A stretch of 64,000 nt of DNA from contig NZ_LRRR01000007.1 in NCBI RefSeq assembly GCF_001691415.1, positions 1 to 64,000 on the forward strand. The letters run 5' to 3'. The stretch is from Pararhodobacter sp. CCB-MM2. Lineage in GTDB: Bacteria > Pseudomonadota > Alphaproteobacteria > Rhodobacterales > Rhodobacteraceae. A program made the position numbers and the translations under genes. Positions 8,881 to 15,812 of this stretch are shown here, one piece after another; the first letter of the stretch is position 1; every line of letters starts with the position of its first letter. The notes under the pieces are model-generated. The model ran no database searches and was not told where the DNA came from. It saw only the letters and a list, made by a program, of their open reading frames with translations.

Positions 8881-9791
8881 GCCGTCGCGGCAATCGCATC
8901 GAGATGGCGGTCCAGCACCGCCATCACCGTATCCCGGCGCGGATCGCGGGTGCCGCGGGGCCAGACGGCGGTGATCACGCTCTGCGGCCATTCCGCGCTT
9001 TTCGCCGGGTCCAGCGGCAGGAAGATCACCCCCGGCGCGGCCATCCGCTCGGTCCAGCGCGGCAGGATGGCGAGGCCGGTGCCGGTGCTGACCAGTCCGA
9101 CGATCGTGTGCTTCTCGGCCGCGTATTGCATGATCTTCGGCTGCATCCCGGCATCCGCGAACAGCTTGATCGTCAGGTCATGCGAATAGCGGCGCGAGCG
9201 GCGGTCGGGCAGGATCATCGGCTGGTCCCGCAAATCGCCCAACTCCAACCGCGCGCGGCCGGCAAGCGGATGGGTGACGGGCAGGGCGACGACCATCGTC
9301 TCGTAGAACAACGTGCGGAAATAGAGCTTCGGATCGCGCACTTCGGGCGGGCGGCAGAAGGCCAGATCCAGCCCGCCGCTGAGCAGCTTCGGCAGCAGGA
9401 TGTTGGTCTTGTTCTCGATGAGTTCGATCTCGTAATCTGGCGCCTCGGCGCGCAAAAGCGGCAGCAGCTGCGGGATCAGCCCAGTCGCGGCGCTGTCGAT
9501 GGCCCCGATCCGCAGCACCTGCGATTCCGCGCGTCTCAGGCCCTGAAGCCGCGCCTCGAAGGCGTCGAAATGGCCGACCAGCGCGCGCGCCTCCTCAAGG
9601 ATCTCGCCCCCCGCCTCGGTCAGCGCGACCTGCCGGGTGGTGCGGTCAAACAGCCGCCGGTCGAGCTGTTCCTCCAGCAATCTTATGTGCCGCCCCAACG
9701 AGGCCGGCAGCATGTCGAGCGACTGGGCGGCCTGCCCGAAATGTAGCGTGTCGGCGACGGCAAGGAAGGCGCGGAGCTGGATGATGTCCAT
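8877..9791 (-). CDS. LysR-family regulator (paralogue 1)
   Basis: The 304-residue protein is read from ATG 9791 (MDIIQLRAFLAVADTLHFG); a TTG three codons upstream is also possible. The helix-turn-helix lies at about 18-40 (AAQSLDMLPASLGRHIRLLE), with the effector domain after about residue 88. It is clearly paralogous to the LysR at 13730-14644: both are 304 residues from the equivalent ATG and share long blocks such as FGxAAQSLDMLPASLG and SHDLTIKLF. It overlaps the dehydratase gene tail to tail by four bases. Targets probably lie in the surrounding hydroxy-acid genes. It can be compared with TtuA, the LysR regulator of tartrate genes in Agrobacterium vitis. Confidence 0.9.
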   Translation of the reverse strand: MDIIQLRAFLAVADTLHFGQAAQSLDMLPASLGRHIRLLEEQLDRRLFDRTTRQVALTEAGGEILEEARALVGHFDAFEARLQGLRRAESQVLRIGAIDSAATGLIPQLLPLLRAEAPDYEIELIENKTNILLPKLLSGGLDLAFCRPPEVRDPKLYFRTLFYETMVVALPVTHPLAGRARLELGDLRDQPMILPDRRSRRYSHDLTIKLFADAGMQPKIMQYAAEKHTIVGLVSTGTGLAILPRWTERMAAPGVIFLPLDPAKSAEWPQSVITAVWPRGTRDPRRDTVMAVLDRHLDAIAATA

Positions 9792-9813
9792 GTCTGACAA
9801 GGGCTTGAGGGGC

Positions 9814-9844
9814 AGGGGGCCAGCATAGCGTCTGGCCCCCTTTT
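9814..9844 (+). terminator. Strong hairpin between pyk and LysR
   Basis: AGGGGGCCAG (9814-9823) pairs perfectly with CTGGCCCCCT (9832-9841) around an eight-base loop and is followed by TTT on the plus strand. On the minus strand, the direction in which pyk is transcribed, the stem is followed by GCCCC rather than a U tract. It may end pyk transcripts inefficiently or block antisense reading. Confidence 0.5.
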
Positions 9845-9853
9845 GCCAAGCGC

Positions 9854-11263
9854 CTAGCGGTAGGTGGCGACGCGGATGTTGTTGGTGCTGCCCGATTGGC
9901 CGAAGGGGACGCCGGCGAGGATGACGAAGCTGTCGCCCGGCTCGGGGCCGATCAGCCGCGCGCTTTCCTCGCGCGCCATCGAGACCATGCTGTCATAGTC
10001 CAGCGCGGCGCTTTCCAGCACCGAGCGCGCGCCCCAGACCAGTGCCATCCGGCGCGAGACGCGGGCGTCGCGGGTCAGCACGATCAGGGGCAGGGCCGGG
10101 CGGCGGGCGGCGACCCGTTGCGCCGTGGCCCCGCTCATCGAATAGGCGACGAGGCAGCGCGCGCCGATCGCGCAGGCCAGGACCGCGCCGCTGTCGGCGA
10201 TGGACAGGGCCGTGCCCTCGGCGTGCGAGCGGGTGGCGGCGATGGTGCGCGCATAGGCGCCGTGACCCTCGGTGCGGCGGATGATGCGGTCCATGACTTC
10301 GACCGCCTCGGCCGGATAGGCGCCGGTCGCGCTTTCGGCGGACAGCATCACCGCATCTGCGCCGTCATAGATCGCGGTCGCCACGTCCGAGGCCTCGGCC
10401 CGGGTCGGCGCCGGGGCCGAGGTCATCGATTCCAGCATCTGCGTCGCCACGATCACCGGGCGGCCGAGGTTGCGGCACAGCGCGATGATCTCCTTCTGCC
10501 GGGCGGGCACATCCTCGGGCGGGATCTCCACCCCCAGATCGCCCCGCGCGATCATCACCGCATCCGAGCGCGCGGCGATGGCGTCGATTTCCTCCAGCGC
10601 CGAGGGTTTCTCGATCTTCGACACAAGGCCCGCACGGCCGTCGATCAGCCTCAGGATCTCGTCCAGATCGGCGGCCCGTTGCACGAAGGACAGCGCGACC
10701 CAATCGACGCCCTCGGCCAGCCCGAAGGCCAGATCGGCGCGGTCCTTTTCCGTCAGCACCGGGAGGTCCAGCACCGTATCGGGCAGGTTCACGCCCTTGC
10801 GGTTGCTGAGCATGCCGCCCTCGGTGACCTCGGCCTCGATCCGCTCACCGACCGAGACAACCCGCAGCCGCACCCGCCCGTCATCGATGAACAGCCGGTG
10901 GCCGGGGGCGATGGCGGCGAAGATCTCGGGATGGGGCAGGGGAAGGAGGGCCGGATCTTCGCTGCGATCGGCCTGCACGAAAGTGACGCGCTCATGCCGG
11001 TCGACGGGGCGGGCGCCGCCGGGCAGCCGGCCGAGGCGGATCTTCGGGCCCTGCAGGTCCTGCAGGATGCCGATCGGCACGCCGACCTCGGCCTCCAGCG
11101 CGCGGATGGCCCGGAGGACGGCGGCATGGGTCGCGTGGTCGCCATGGCTGAAGTTCAGCCGGAAGGTATCGACGCCCGCGTTGAACAATTTGCGCAGCAT
11201 GAAGGGCGCGGCCGAGGCCGGGCCGACGGTGGCGATGATCTTCGCCCGCCGGGTGCGGATCAT
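9854..11263 (-). CDS. pyk: Pyruvate kinase (tartrate-operon type, TtuE-like)
   Basis: The 469-residue protein begins MIRTRRAKIIATVGPAS and has the pyruvate kinase active-site region KIEKPSALEEIDAI followed by MIARGDLGVE, with the TxRAEASDVA element further on. It converts PEP and ADP to pyruvate and ATP in the cytoplasm. An AAGGAA ribosome binding site precedes the ATG. It lies 15 bases after the glycerate kinase gene and is the third gene of a ttuC-ttuD-pyk run. The same order is known from the ttuCDE genes for tartrate use in Agrobacterium vitis. It may be a pathway-dedicated isozyme rather than the housekeeping enzyme. Confidence 0.95.
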   Translation of the reverse strand: MIRTRRAKIIATVGPASAAPFMLRKLFNAGVDTFRLNFSHGDHATHAAVLRAIRALEAEVGVPIGILQDLQGPKIRLGRLPGGARPVDRHERVTFVQADRSEDPALLPLPHPEIFAAIAPGHRLFIDDGRVRLRVVSVGERIEAEVTEGGMLSNRKGVNLPDTVLDLPVLTEKDRADLAFGLAEGVDWVALSFVQRAADLDEILRLIDGRAGLVSKIEKPSALEEIDAIAARSDAVMIARGDLGVEIPPEDVPARQKEIIALCRNLGRPVIVATQMLESMTSAPAPTRAEASDVATAIYDGADAVMLSAESATGAYPAEAVEVMDRIIRRTEGHGAYARTIAATRSHAEGTALSIADSGAVLACAIGARCLVAYSMSGATAQRVAARRPALPLIVLTRDARVSRRMALVWGARSVLESAALDYDSMVSMAREESARLIGPEPGDSFVILAGVPFGQSGSTNNIRVATYR

Positions 11264-11278
11264 GGGATGTTCCTTGGC

Positions 11279-12523
11279 TCAGCGGACCAATATGGCCCGG
11301 AAATCGTTGACATTCGTCAGCGTCGGGCCGGTCTTCACCAGCGCGTCCAACTGGTCGAACAAAGTGTAGCTGTCGTGGGTTTGCAGGGCATAGGCGGGGT
11401 TGAGGCCGGCCCGGCGCGCGTTCTTCAACGTGTCCGGGCCGATGATCGCGCCGGCGGCGTCCTCGGTCCCGTCGATCCCGTCGGTGTCGCCGGCGAGTGC
11501 ATGGATTCCGGGATGACCGTCCAGGGCCAGCGCCAGCGACAACAGGAATTCGGTGTTCCGCCCGCCCCGACCCGGCGCGGTCTGGCCGATGCTGACGGTG
11601 GTTTCCCCGCCCGAGAGCAGCACGGCGGGTGCCTTCACCGGCGTGCCCTGCGCGGCCGTAGCGCGGGCGATGCCGGCCATGAGGATGCCCGCCTCGCGCG
11701 CCTCGCCCTCCAGCGCGTCGCCGAGGATCAGGGGGGTGAGGCCGGCCTTCAAGGCGAGTTCGGCTGCGGCCAGCAAAGACATCTGCGGCGTGGCGATCAG
11801 GCGGAAATCGGGGGTGAAATCCTGCGCCGGAGAGGGTGTTTCGATCAAGCGACGGGCTGCATCGGGCAGGTCGGGGAGCTTTGCCAGCAGTGGCGTCAGA
11901 TCGTCCGAGGACGAGGGGTCCGGCACCGTGGGCCCCGAGGCGATGGCAGCGGGATCATCCCCCGGCACGTCGGAAATCGCCAAGGTGACCAGCCGGGCAG
12001 GGGCCGCCGCCAAGGCCAATCGCCCGCCCTTCACCGCCGACAACCGCCGCCGGATGCGGTTCATGTCGTCGATGGCGAGGCCGGATTTGAGCAGCGCCTT
12101 GTTCACCGCGATCTTGTCGGCGAGCGTCAGCCCCTCGGCGGGCAAGGCCAGCAAGGACGAGCCCCCGCCCGAGATCAGCGCCAGTACCAGATCCTCGGGG
12201 CCGGCGGACTGAGCCAGCGACAGGATCTCGCGCGCCGCTGCCTCGCCCGCCGCATCGGGGACTGGATGCGCGGCCTCGCGGATGGTGATCCGTTCGCAGG
12301 GGACGGCATGGCCGTAGCGGGTGACGACCACGCCCGACAGATCGACATCGGGCCAGGCCCGCTCCACCGCCCGCGCCATCGCCGCCGAGGCCTTGCCCGC
12401 GCCGATGACCAGACAGCGGCCCTTGGGTTTTTCGGGCAGATGGCGGGCCAGCACAACGGCGGGATCGGCCGCCGCGATGGCCGCGTCGAACAGGGCCCGC
12501 AACAGGGCCGCCTCGCCCGCCAT
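11279..12523 (-). CDS. ttuD: Glycerate 2-kinase, MOFRL family (TtuD)
   Basis: The 414-residue protein is read from ATG 12523, one base after the ttuC stop; a GTG 18 bases upstream would overlap ttuC. It shows the class II glycerate kinase features: CLVIGAGKASAAMARAVE near the N-terminus, LVLALISGGGSSLLALP, and the C-terminal MOFRL domain with VLLSGGETTVSI and LALAGDTDGIDGTEDAAG. The family makes 2-phosphoglycerate from D-glycerate. Older work named TtuD a hydroxypyruvate reductase, and databases still carry that label. Between tartrate dehydrogenase and pyruvate kinase it would feed glycerate into lower glycolysis through enolase. Confidence 0.92.
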   Translation of the reverse strand: MAGEAALLRALFDAAIAAADPAVVLARHLPEKPKGRCLVIGAGKASAAMARAVERAWPDVDLSGVVVTRYGHAVPCERITIREAAHPVPDAAGEAAAREILSLAQSAGPEDLVLALISGGGSSLLALPAEGLTLADKIAVNKALLKSGLAIDDMNRIRRRLSAVKGGRLALAAAPARLVTLAISDVPGDDPAAIASGPTVPDPSSSDDLTPLLAKLPDLPDAARRLIETPSPAQDFTPDFRLIATPQMSLLAAAELALKAGLTPLILGDALEGEAREAGILMAGIARATAAQGTPVKAPAVLLSGGETTVSIGQTAPGRGGRNTEFLLSLALALDGHPGIHALAGDTDGIDGTEDAAGAIIGPDTLKNARRAGLNPAYALQTHDSYTLFDQLDALVKTGPTLTNVNDFRAILVR

Positions 12524-12524
12524 G

Positions 12525-13598
12525 TCAGATGTTCTCGCCACGGATCGCGTCGCAGACGGCCTCGGTCACCTGCACCGTCGTCGCCTTGCCGCCCACATCC
12601 GGGGTCATCACGCCATCGGCGCAGACCTTCTCGACCGCGCGCATCAGACGCTCGGCCGCCGCCGGTTCGCCCAGATGCTCCAGCATCTGCGCCGCGGTCC
12701 AGAAGGTGGCGACCGGGTTGGCGATGCCCTTGCCGGTGATGTCGAAGGCCGAGCCATGGATCGGCTCGAACATCGAAGGATAGCGCCGCTCAGGGTCGAT
12801 ATTGCCGGTCGGCGCGACGCCGAGGCTGCCCGCCAGCGCGCCGGCCAGATCCGACAGGATGTCGGCATGCAGGTTGGTGGCAACGATGGTGTCGAGGCTG
12901 CGCGGGTTCTTCACCATCCGCACGGTCATCGCGTCGACCAGCATCTTGTCCCAGGTCACATCGGGGAATTCCTTCGACACTTCGGCGGCAATCTCGTCCC
13001 ACATCACCATGCCGAACCGCTGAGCGTTGGATTTCGTCACCACCGTCAACAGCTTGCGCGGACGCGACTGGGCCAGCCGGAAGGCGTAGCGCATGATCCG
13101 CGTGACGCCGACGCGGGTGAAGATGGCGACCTCGGTGCCGACTTCCTCGGGCAGCCCCTTGTGCGCGCGGCCGCCGTGGCCCGAGTACTCACCCTCGGAA
13201 TTCTCGCGCACGATGACCCAGTCGAGATCCCCCGGACCGACGCCAGCCAGCGGCGACTGGATGCCCGGCAGAATGCGGGTGGGGCGGACGTTGGCGTATT
13301 GGTCGAAGCCTTGGCAGATCGGCAGGCGCAGGCCCCAGAGGGTGATGTGATCGGGCACATCGGGCGCGCCGACTGCGCCGAAGAAGATCGCGTCGAAGGC
13401 ACGCAGCTGCGCCGGGCCGTCCTCGGGCATCATCGCGCCGGTGGCCTTGTAGCGGGCCGAGCCCCAGTCGAATTCCGTCACATCAACGGAGAAACCTCCG
13501 TCACGGCGGGCGGTCGCCTCCAGCGCCTGAAGCCCGGCGGCGATGACCTCGGGGCCGATGCCGTCGGCGGGAATGGCGGCGATCTTGTAGTGTTTCAT
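12525..13598 (-). CDS. ttuC: Tartrate dehydrogenase/decarboxylase (TtuC)
   Basis: The 357-residue protein starts at ATG 13598 behind AGGAGG. It belongs to the isocitrate/isopropylmalate dehydrogenase family and begins KHYKIAAIPADGIGPEVI. Family motifs include VIVRENSEGEYSGHGGR, VTKSNAQRFG and VDAMTVRMVKNP. The tartrate-type segment GLRLPICQGFDQYANVRP is present. TtuC-type enzymes use NAD and Mn to oxidise tartrate or D-malate, or to decarboxylate meso-tartrate to glycerate. It heads the ttuC-ttuD-pyk operon and is divergent from a LysR gene 131 bases away, so control by that LysR is likely. D-malate dehydrogenase activity cannot be excluded. Confidence 0.9.
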   Translation of the reverse strand: MKHYKIAAIPADGIGPEVIAAGLQALEATARRDGGFSVDVTEFDWGSARYKATGAMMPEDGPAQLRAFDAIFFGAVGAPDVPDHITLWGLRLPICQGFDQYANVRPTRILPGIQSPLAGVGPGDLDWVIVRENSEGEYSGHGGRAHKGLPEEVGTEVAIFTRVGVTRIMRYAFRLAQSRPRKLLTVVTKSNAQRFGMVMWDEIAAEVSKEFPDVTWDKMLVDAMTVRMVKNPRSLDTIVATNLHADILSDLAGALAGSLGVAPTGNIDPERRYPSMFEPIHGSAFDITGKGIANPVATFWTAAQMLEHLGEPAAAERLMRAVEKVCADGVMTPDVGGKATTVQVTEAVCDAIRGENI

Positions 13599-13697
13599 GG
13601 CGCTGTGATCCTCCTCGATCCCCGCCCGGACGGGGCAGGGTGCCTTGCATGGGCCCACGCTATCCGCGCCGCTCTGGACGGGGCAACGCGCCGATGA

Positions 13698-13712
13698 TTA
13701 TATACAATTCCG
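13698..13712. promoter_or_regulatory. AT-rich element in the ttuC/LysR divergent promoter
   Basis: TTATATACAATTCCG sits just upstream of the LysR start in an otherwise GC-rich 131-bp divergent region. ATTATATACAAT is nearly palindromic. A related TTATACAATCCG lies at 3778-3789, upstream of tctC. A LysR binding site or a -10 region are both possible. Confidence 0.35.
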
Positions 13713-13729
13713 CAATGAAAGGGTCCGGC

Positions 13730-14644
13730 ATGGATATCGCGCAGCTCAGGTGCTTTCTGGCCGTGGCCGAGGCGATGCATTTCGGCCGGGCCGCGCAGTC
13801 GCTGGACATGCTGCCCGCGTCCTTGGGGCGGCAGATCCGCAGCCTTGAGGATCGGCTGGAGGTGAAGCTGTTCCTGCGCACCACCCGCAGCGTGTCGCTG
13901 ACCGAGGCCGGCTCGGCGATCCTCGAGGACGCGCGCGCGCTGGTCGCGCAATCCGACCGGCTGGAGGAGAAGCTGCGCGGCATCCGCAAGACCGAGATGC
14001 CGGTGCTGCGCGTGGGCGCCATCGACAGCGCGGCGGCCGGGCTGATGCCGCAGCTGTTGCAGCATCTGCGGGCCGAGCATCCGGATATCGAGGTGCAGCT
14101 GATCGAGCAGAAGACCATCCACCTGCTGCCCAAGGTGCTCAGCGGCTCGATCGACGTGGCCTTCTGCCGTCCGCCCGATGTGCGTGACCCTCGGATCGCG
14201 TTCCGTACGCTGTTCTTCGAATCTGCCGTGGTCGCGCTGCCGACCGATCATCCCTTGGCCGGACGGGCCGAGCTGGACATCGCCGATCTGGTCGATGCGC
14301 CGCTGATCGTGCCGGACCGACGCTCGCGCCCGCATTCGCATGACCTGACGATCAAGCTGTTTACCGAGGCCGGGCTGACTGCCCGCGTCGCGCAGGTGGC
14401 CGAAGAGAAGCACACGATCGTCAACCTCGTCGCCACCGGCACCGGCCTTGCCATCGTGCCGCGCTGGACCAGCCGCATCGCCATTCCCGGCGTCGCCTAT
14501 GTGCCGCTGGCGATCCCGCCGGGGGCGACGCGCTCGAAGCTGATCCTCGCCGCTGCTTGGGCTCGGGGCACGCGGGACGCACAACGCGACGCGCTGCTGG
14601 AGGTGCTGGAGGCGCATCTGGAGGGCATCGAGGCCTCTGCCTGA
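13730..14644 (+). CDS. LysR-family regulator (paralogue 2), divergent from ttuC
   Basis: The 304-residue protein is read from ATG 13730, with AAAGGG seven bases upstream; an ATG at 13715 adds five residues. MDIAQLRCFLAVAEAMHFG aligns residue for residue with the paralogue at 8877-9791. The helix-turn-helix is at about 18-40, and the effector domain includes VGAIDSAAAGLMPQLL. Standing divergent from ttuC is the classic arrangement for a LysR activator of that operon. The TAXI-TRAP binding-protein gene follows 117 bases downstream and may also be a target. Confidence 0.92.
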   Translation: MDIAQLRCFLAVAEAMHFGRAAQSLDMLPASLGRQIRSLEDRLEVKLFLRTTRSVSLTEAGSAILEDARALVAQSDRLEEKLRGIRKTEMPVLRVGAIDSAAAGLMPQLLQHLRAEHPDIEVQLIEQKTIHLLPKVLSGSIDVAFCRPPDVRDPRIAFRTLFFESAVVALPTDHPLAGRAELDIADLVDAPLIVPDRRSRPHSHDLTIKLFTEAGLTARVAQVAEEKHTIVNLVATGTGLAIVPRWTSRIAIPGVAYVPLAIPPGATRSKLILAAAWARGTRDAQRDALLEVLEAHLEGIEASA

Positions 14645-14651
14645 CTATATC

Positions 14652-14669
14652 GACATAGAATATAATGTC
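14652..14669 (+). promoter_or_regulatory. Candidate promoter/operator for the TAXI-TRAP operon
   Basis: A perfect TATAAT hexamer (14661-14666) lies inside an imperfect inverted repeat, GACAT (14652-14656) and ATGTC (14665-14669). No good -35 hexamer is seen at the usual distance, which would fit an activator-dependent promoter. The site is about 93 bases before the ATG at 14762. Confidence 0.4.
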
Positions 14670-14761
14670 TGGCGCATTGAGCCGCGCCGTCCTTGCCGAC
14701 ACTCTCCCCCTTCATGGGAGCCCGCATCGCCGGGTTCGGAGGTTCTTTTGGAGGAGAGACC

Positions 14762-15730
14762 ATGAAACTGACGCTTCTGGCCACCCTGGCCGCCACCGCG
14801 CTGGCCGTGACCCCCCTGGCCGCTCAGGACCGCGCCGGCTGGCCGGACAATCTGCGCATCTCGACCGGCTCGCAGGGCGGGGCGTATTTCGTCTGGGGCT
14901 CGGGCCTCGCGACGCTGATCGGCGAGGCGCTGGGGCAGGCGGCCTCGGTCGAGATCACCGGCGGCCCGGTGCAGAACGTGGCGCTGGTCGAGGCCGGCGA
15001 GACGATGATGGGCTTCACCACCACCGGCCCGGCGCAGGAGGCGATGCAGGGCGAGAGCGAACTCATGCCGGGCGTCGAATTCACCCAGCTGCGCGCGCTC
15101 TTCCCGATGTACCAGACGCCGCTGCAGGCCGTGGTTCTGGCCAACAGCGGCATCGAGACGATCGAGGGGCTGGACGGCCACCGGGTCAACATGGGCCCGG
15201 CGACCGGAACCTCGGCGACCTATTGGCGGCGCTATTTCGCGGCCAATGACATGAACGTCACCGAAAGCTACGCGGGCGCCTCGGACGGCGCGGGCCAGCT
15301 GGCCGACGGTCTGATCGACGCCTTCGTCTATGCCGCGGGCCTGCCGACCGGCGCCTTCAGCCAGCTCGCCATCGAGAACGAGGTGACCTTCCTGCCGCTG
15401 AGCGAGGCGAACATCCAGTCCTTCCTCGATGCCGTGCCGTCGATGCAGCGCTTCACCATCCCGGCCGGCACCTACAACGGGCAGGATCAGGATGTGGCCA
15501 GCGTGGCAATGTGGAACTTCGCCATCGCCAATGCCGAGATGCCCGAGACGCTGGCCTACGAGATCACCAAGCTGGTGCTGGAGAACAACGAGCGGATGCG
15601 GCAGGTCCATGCCTCGGCCATCGAGGCTTTGGCCGAGAATTGGGACACCAACAATTTCGTGCCCTTCCACCCGGGTGCCGTGCGCTACTACGCCGAGATC
15701 GGCATCGAGATCCCGGCCGAGCTGCAGTAA
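14762..15730 (+). CDS. TAXI-family TRAP transporter solute-binding protein
   Basis: The 322-residue protein begins at ATG 14762 after GGAGGAGAG and has a Sec signal peptide ending near PLAAQD. The mature N-terminus RISTGSQGGAYFVWGSGLAT is the hallmark of TAXI proteins, and VNMGPATGTSATYWRRYFA follows near 145. TAXI proteins bind small anionic solutes in the periplasm and pass them to a fused TRAP permease, which is encoded next. Known ligands are few; 2-oxoglutarate and glutamate are examples. Here the ligand is unknown. Confidence 0.92.
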   Translation: MKLTLLATLAATALAVTPLAAQDRAGWPDNLRISTGSQGGAYFVWGSGLATLIGEALGQAASVEITGGPVQNVALVEAGETMMGFTTTGPAQEAMQGESELMPGVEFTQLRALFPMYQTPLQAVVLANSGIETIEGLDGHRVNMGPATGTSATYWRRYFAANDMNVTESYAGASDGAGQLADGLIDAFVYAAGLPTGAFSQLAIENEVTFLPLSEANIQSFLDAVPSMQRFTIPAGTYNGQDQDVASVAMWNFAIANAEMPETLAYEITKLVLENNERMRQVHASAIEALAENWDTNNFVPFHPGAVRYYAEIGIEIPAELQ

Positions 15731-15748
15731 CCGCCGCTCCTCCCCCGG

Positions 15749-15785
15749 CGCCCGCGTGTCCTGCTCCCGACGCGCGGGCGTTTTT
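15749..15785 (+). terminator. Intrinsic terminator/attenuator between binding protein and permease
   Basis: CGCCCGCG (15749-15756) pairs perfectly with CGCGGGCG (15773-15780) and is followed by TTTTT. It sits between co-oriented genes of one transporter, so it probably causes partial termination and keeps binding-protein mRNA more abundant than permease mRNA. Confidence 0.75.
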
Positions 15786-15812
15786 CATCCGCTGACCAGC
15801 CCGGTGACCCGA

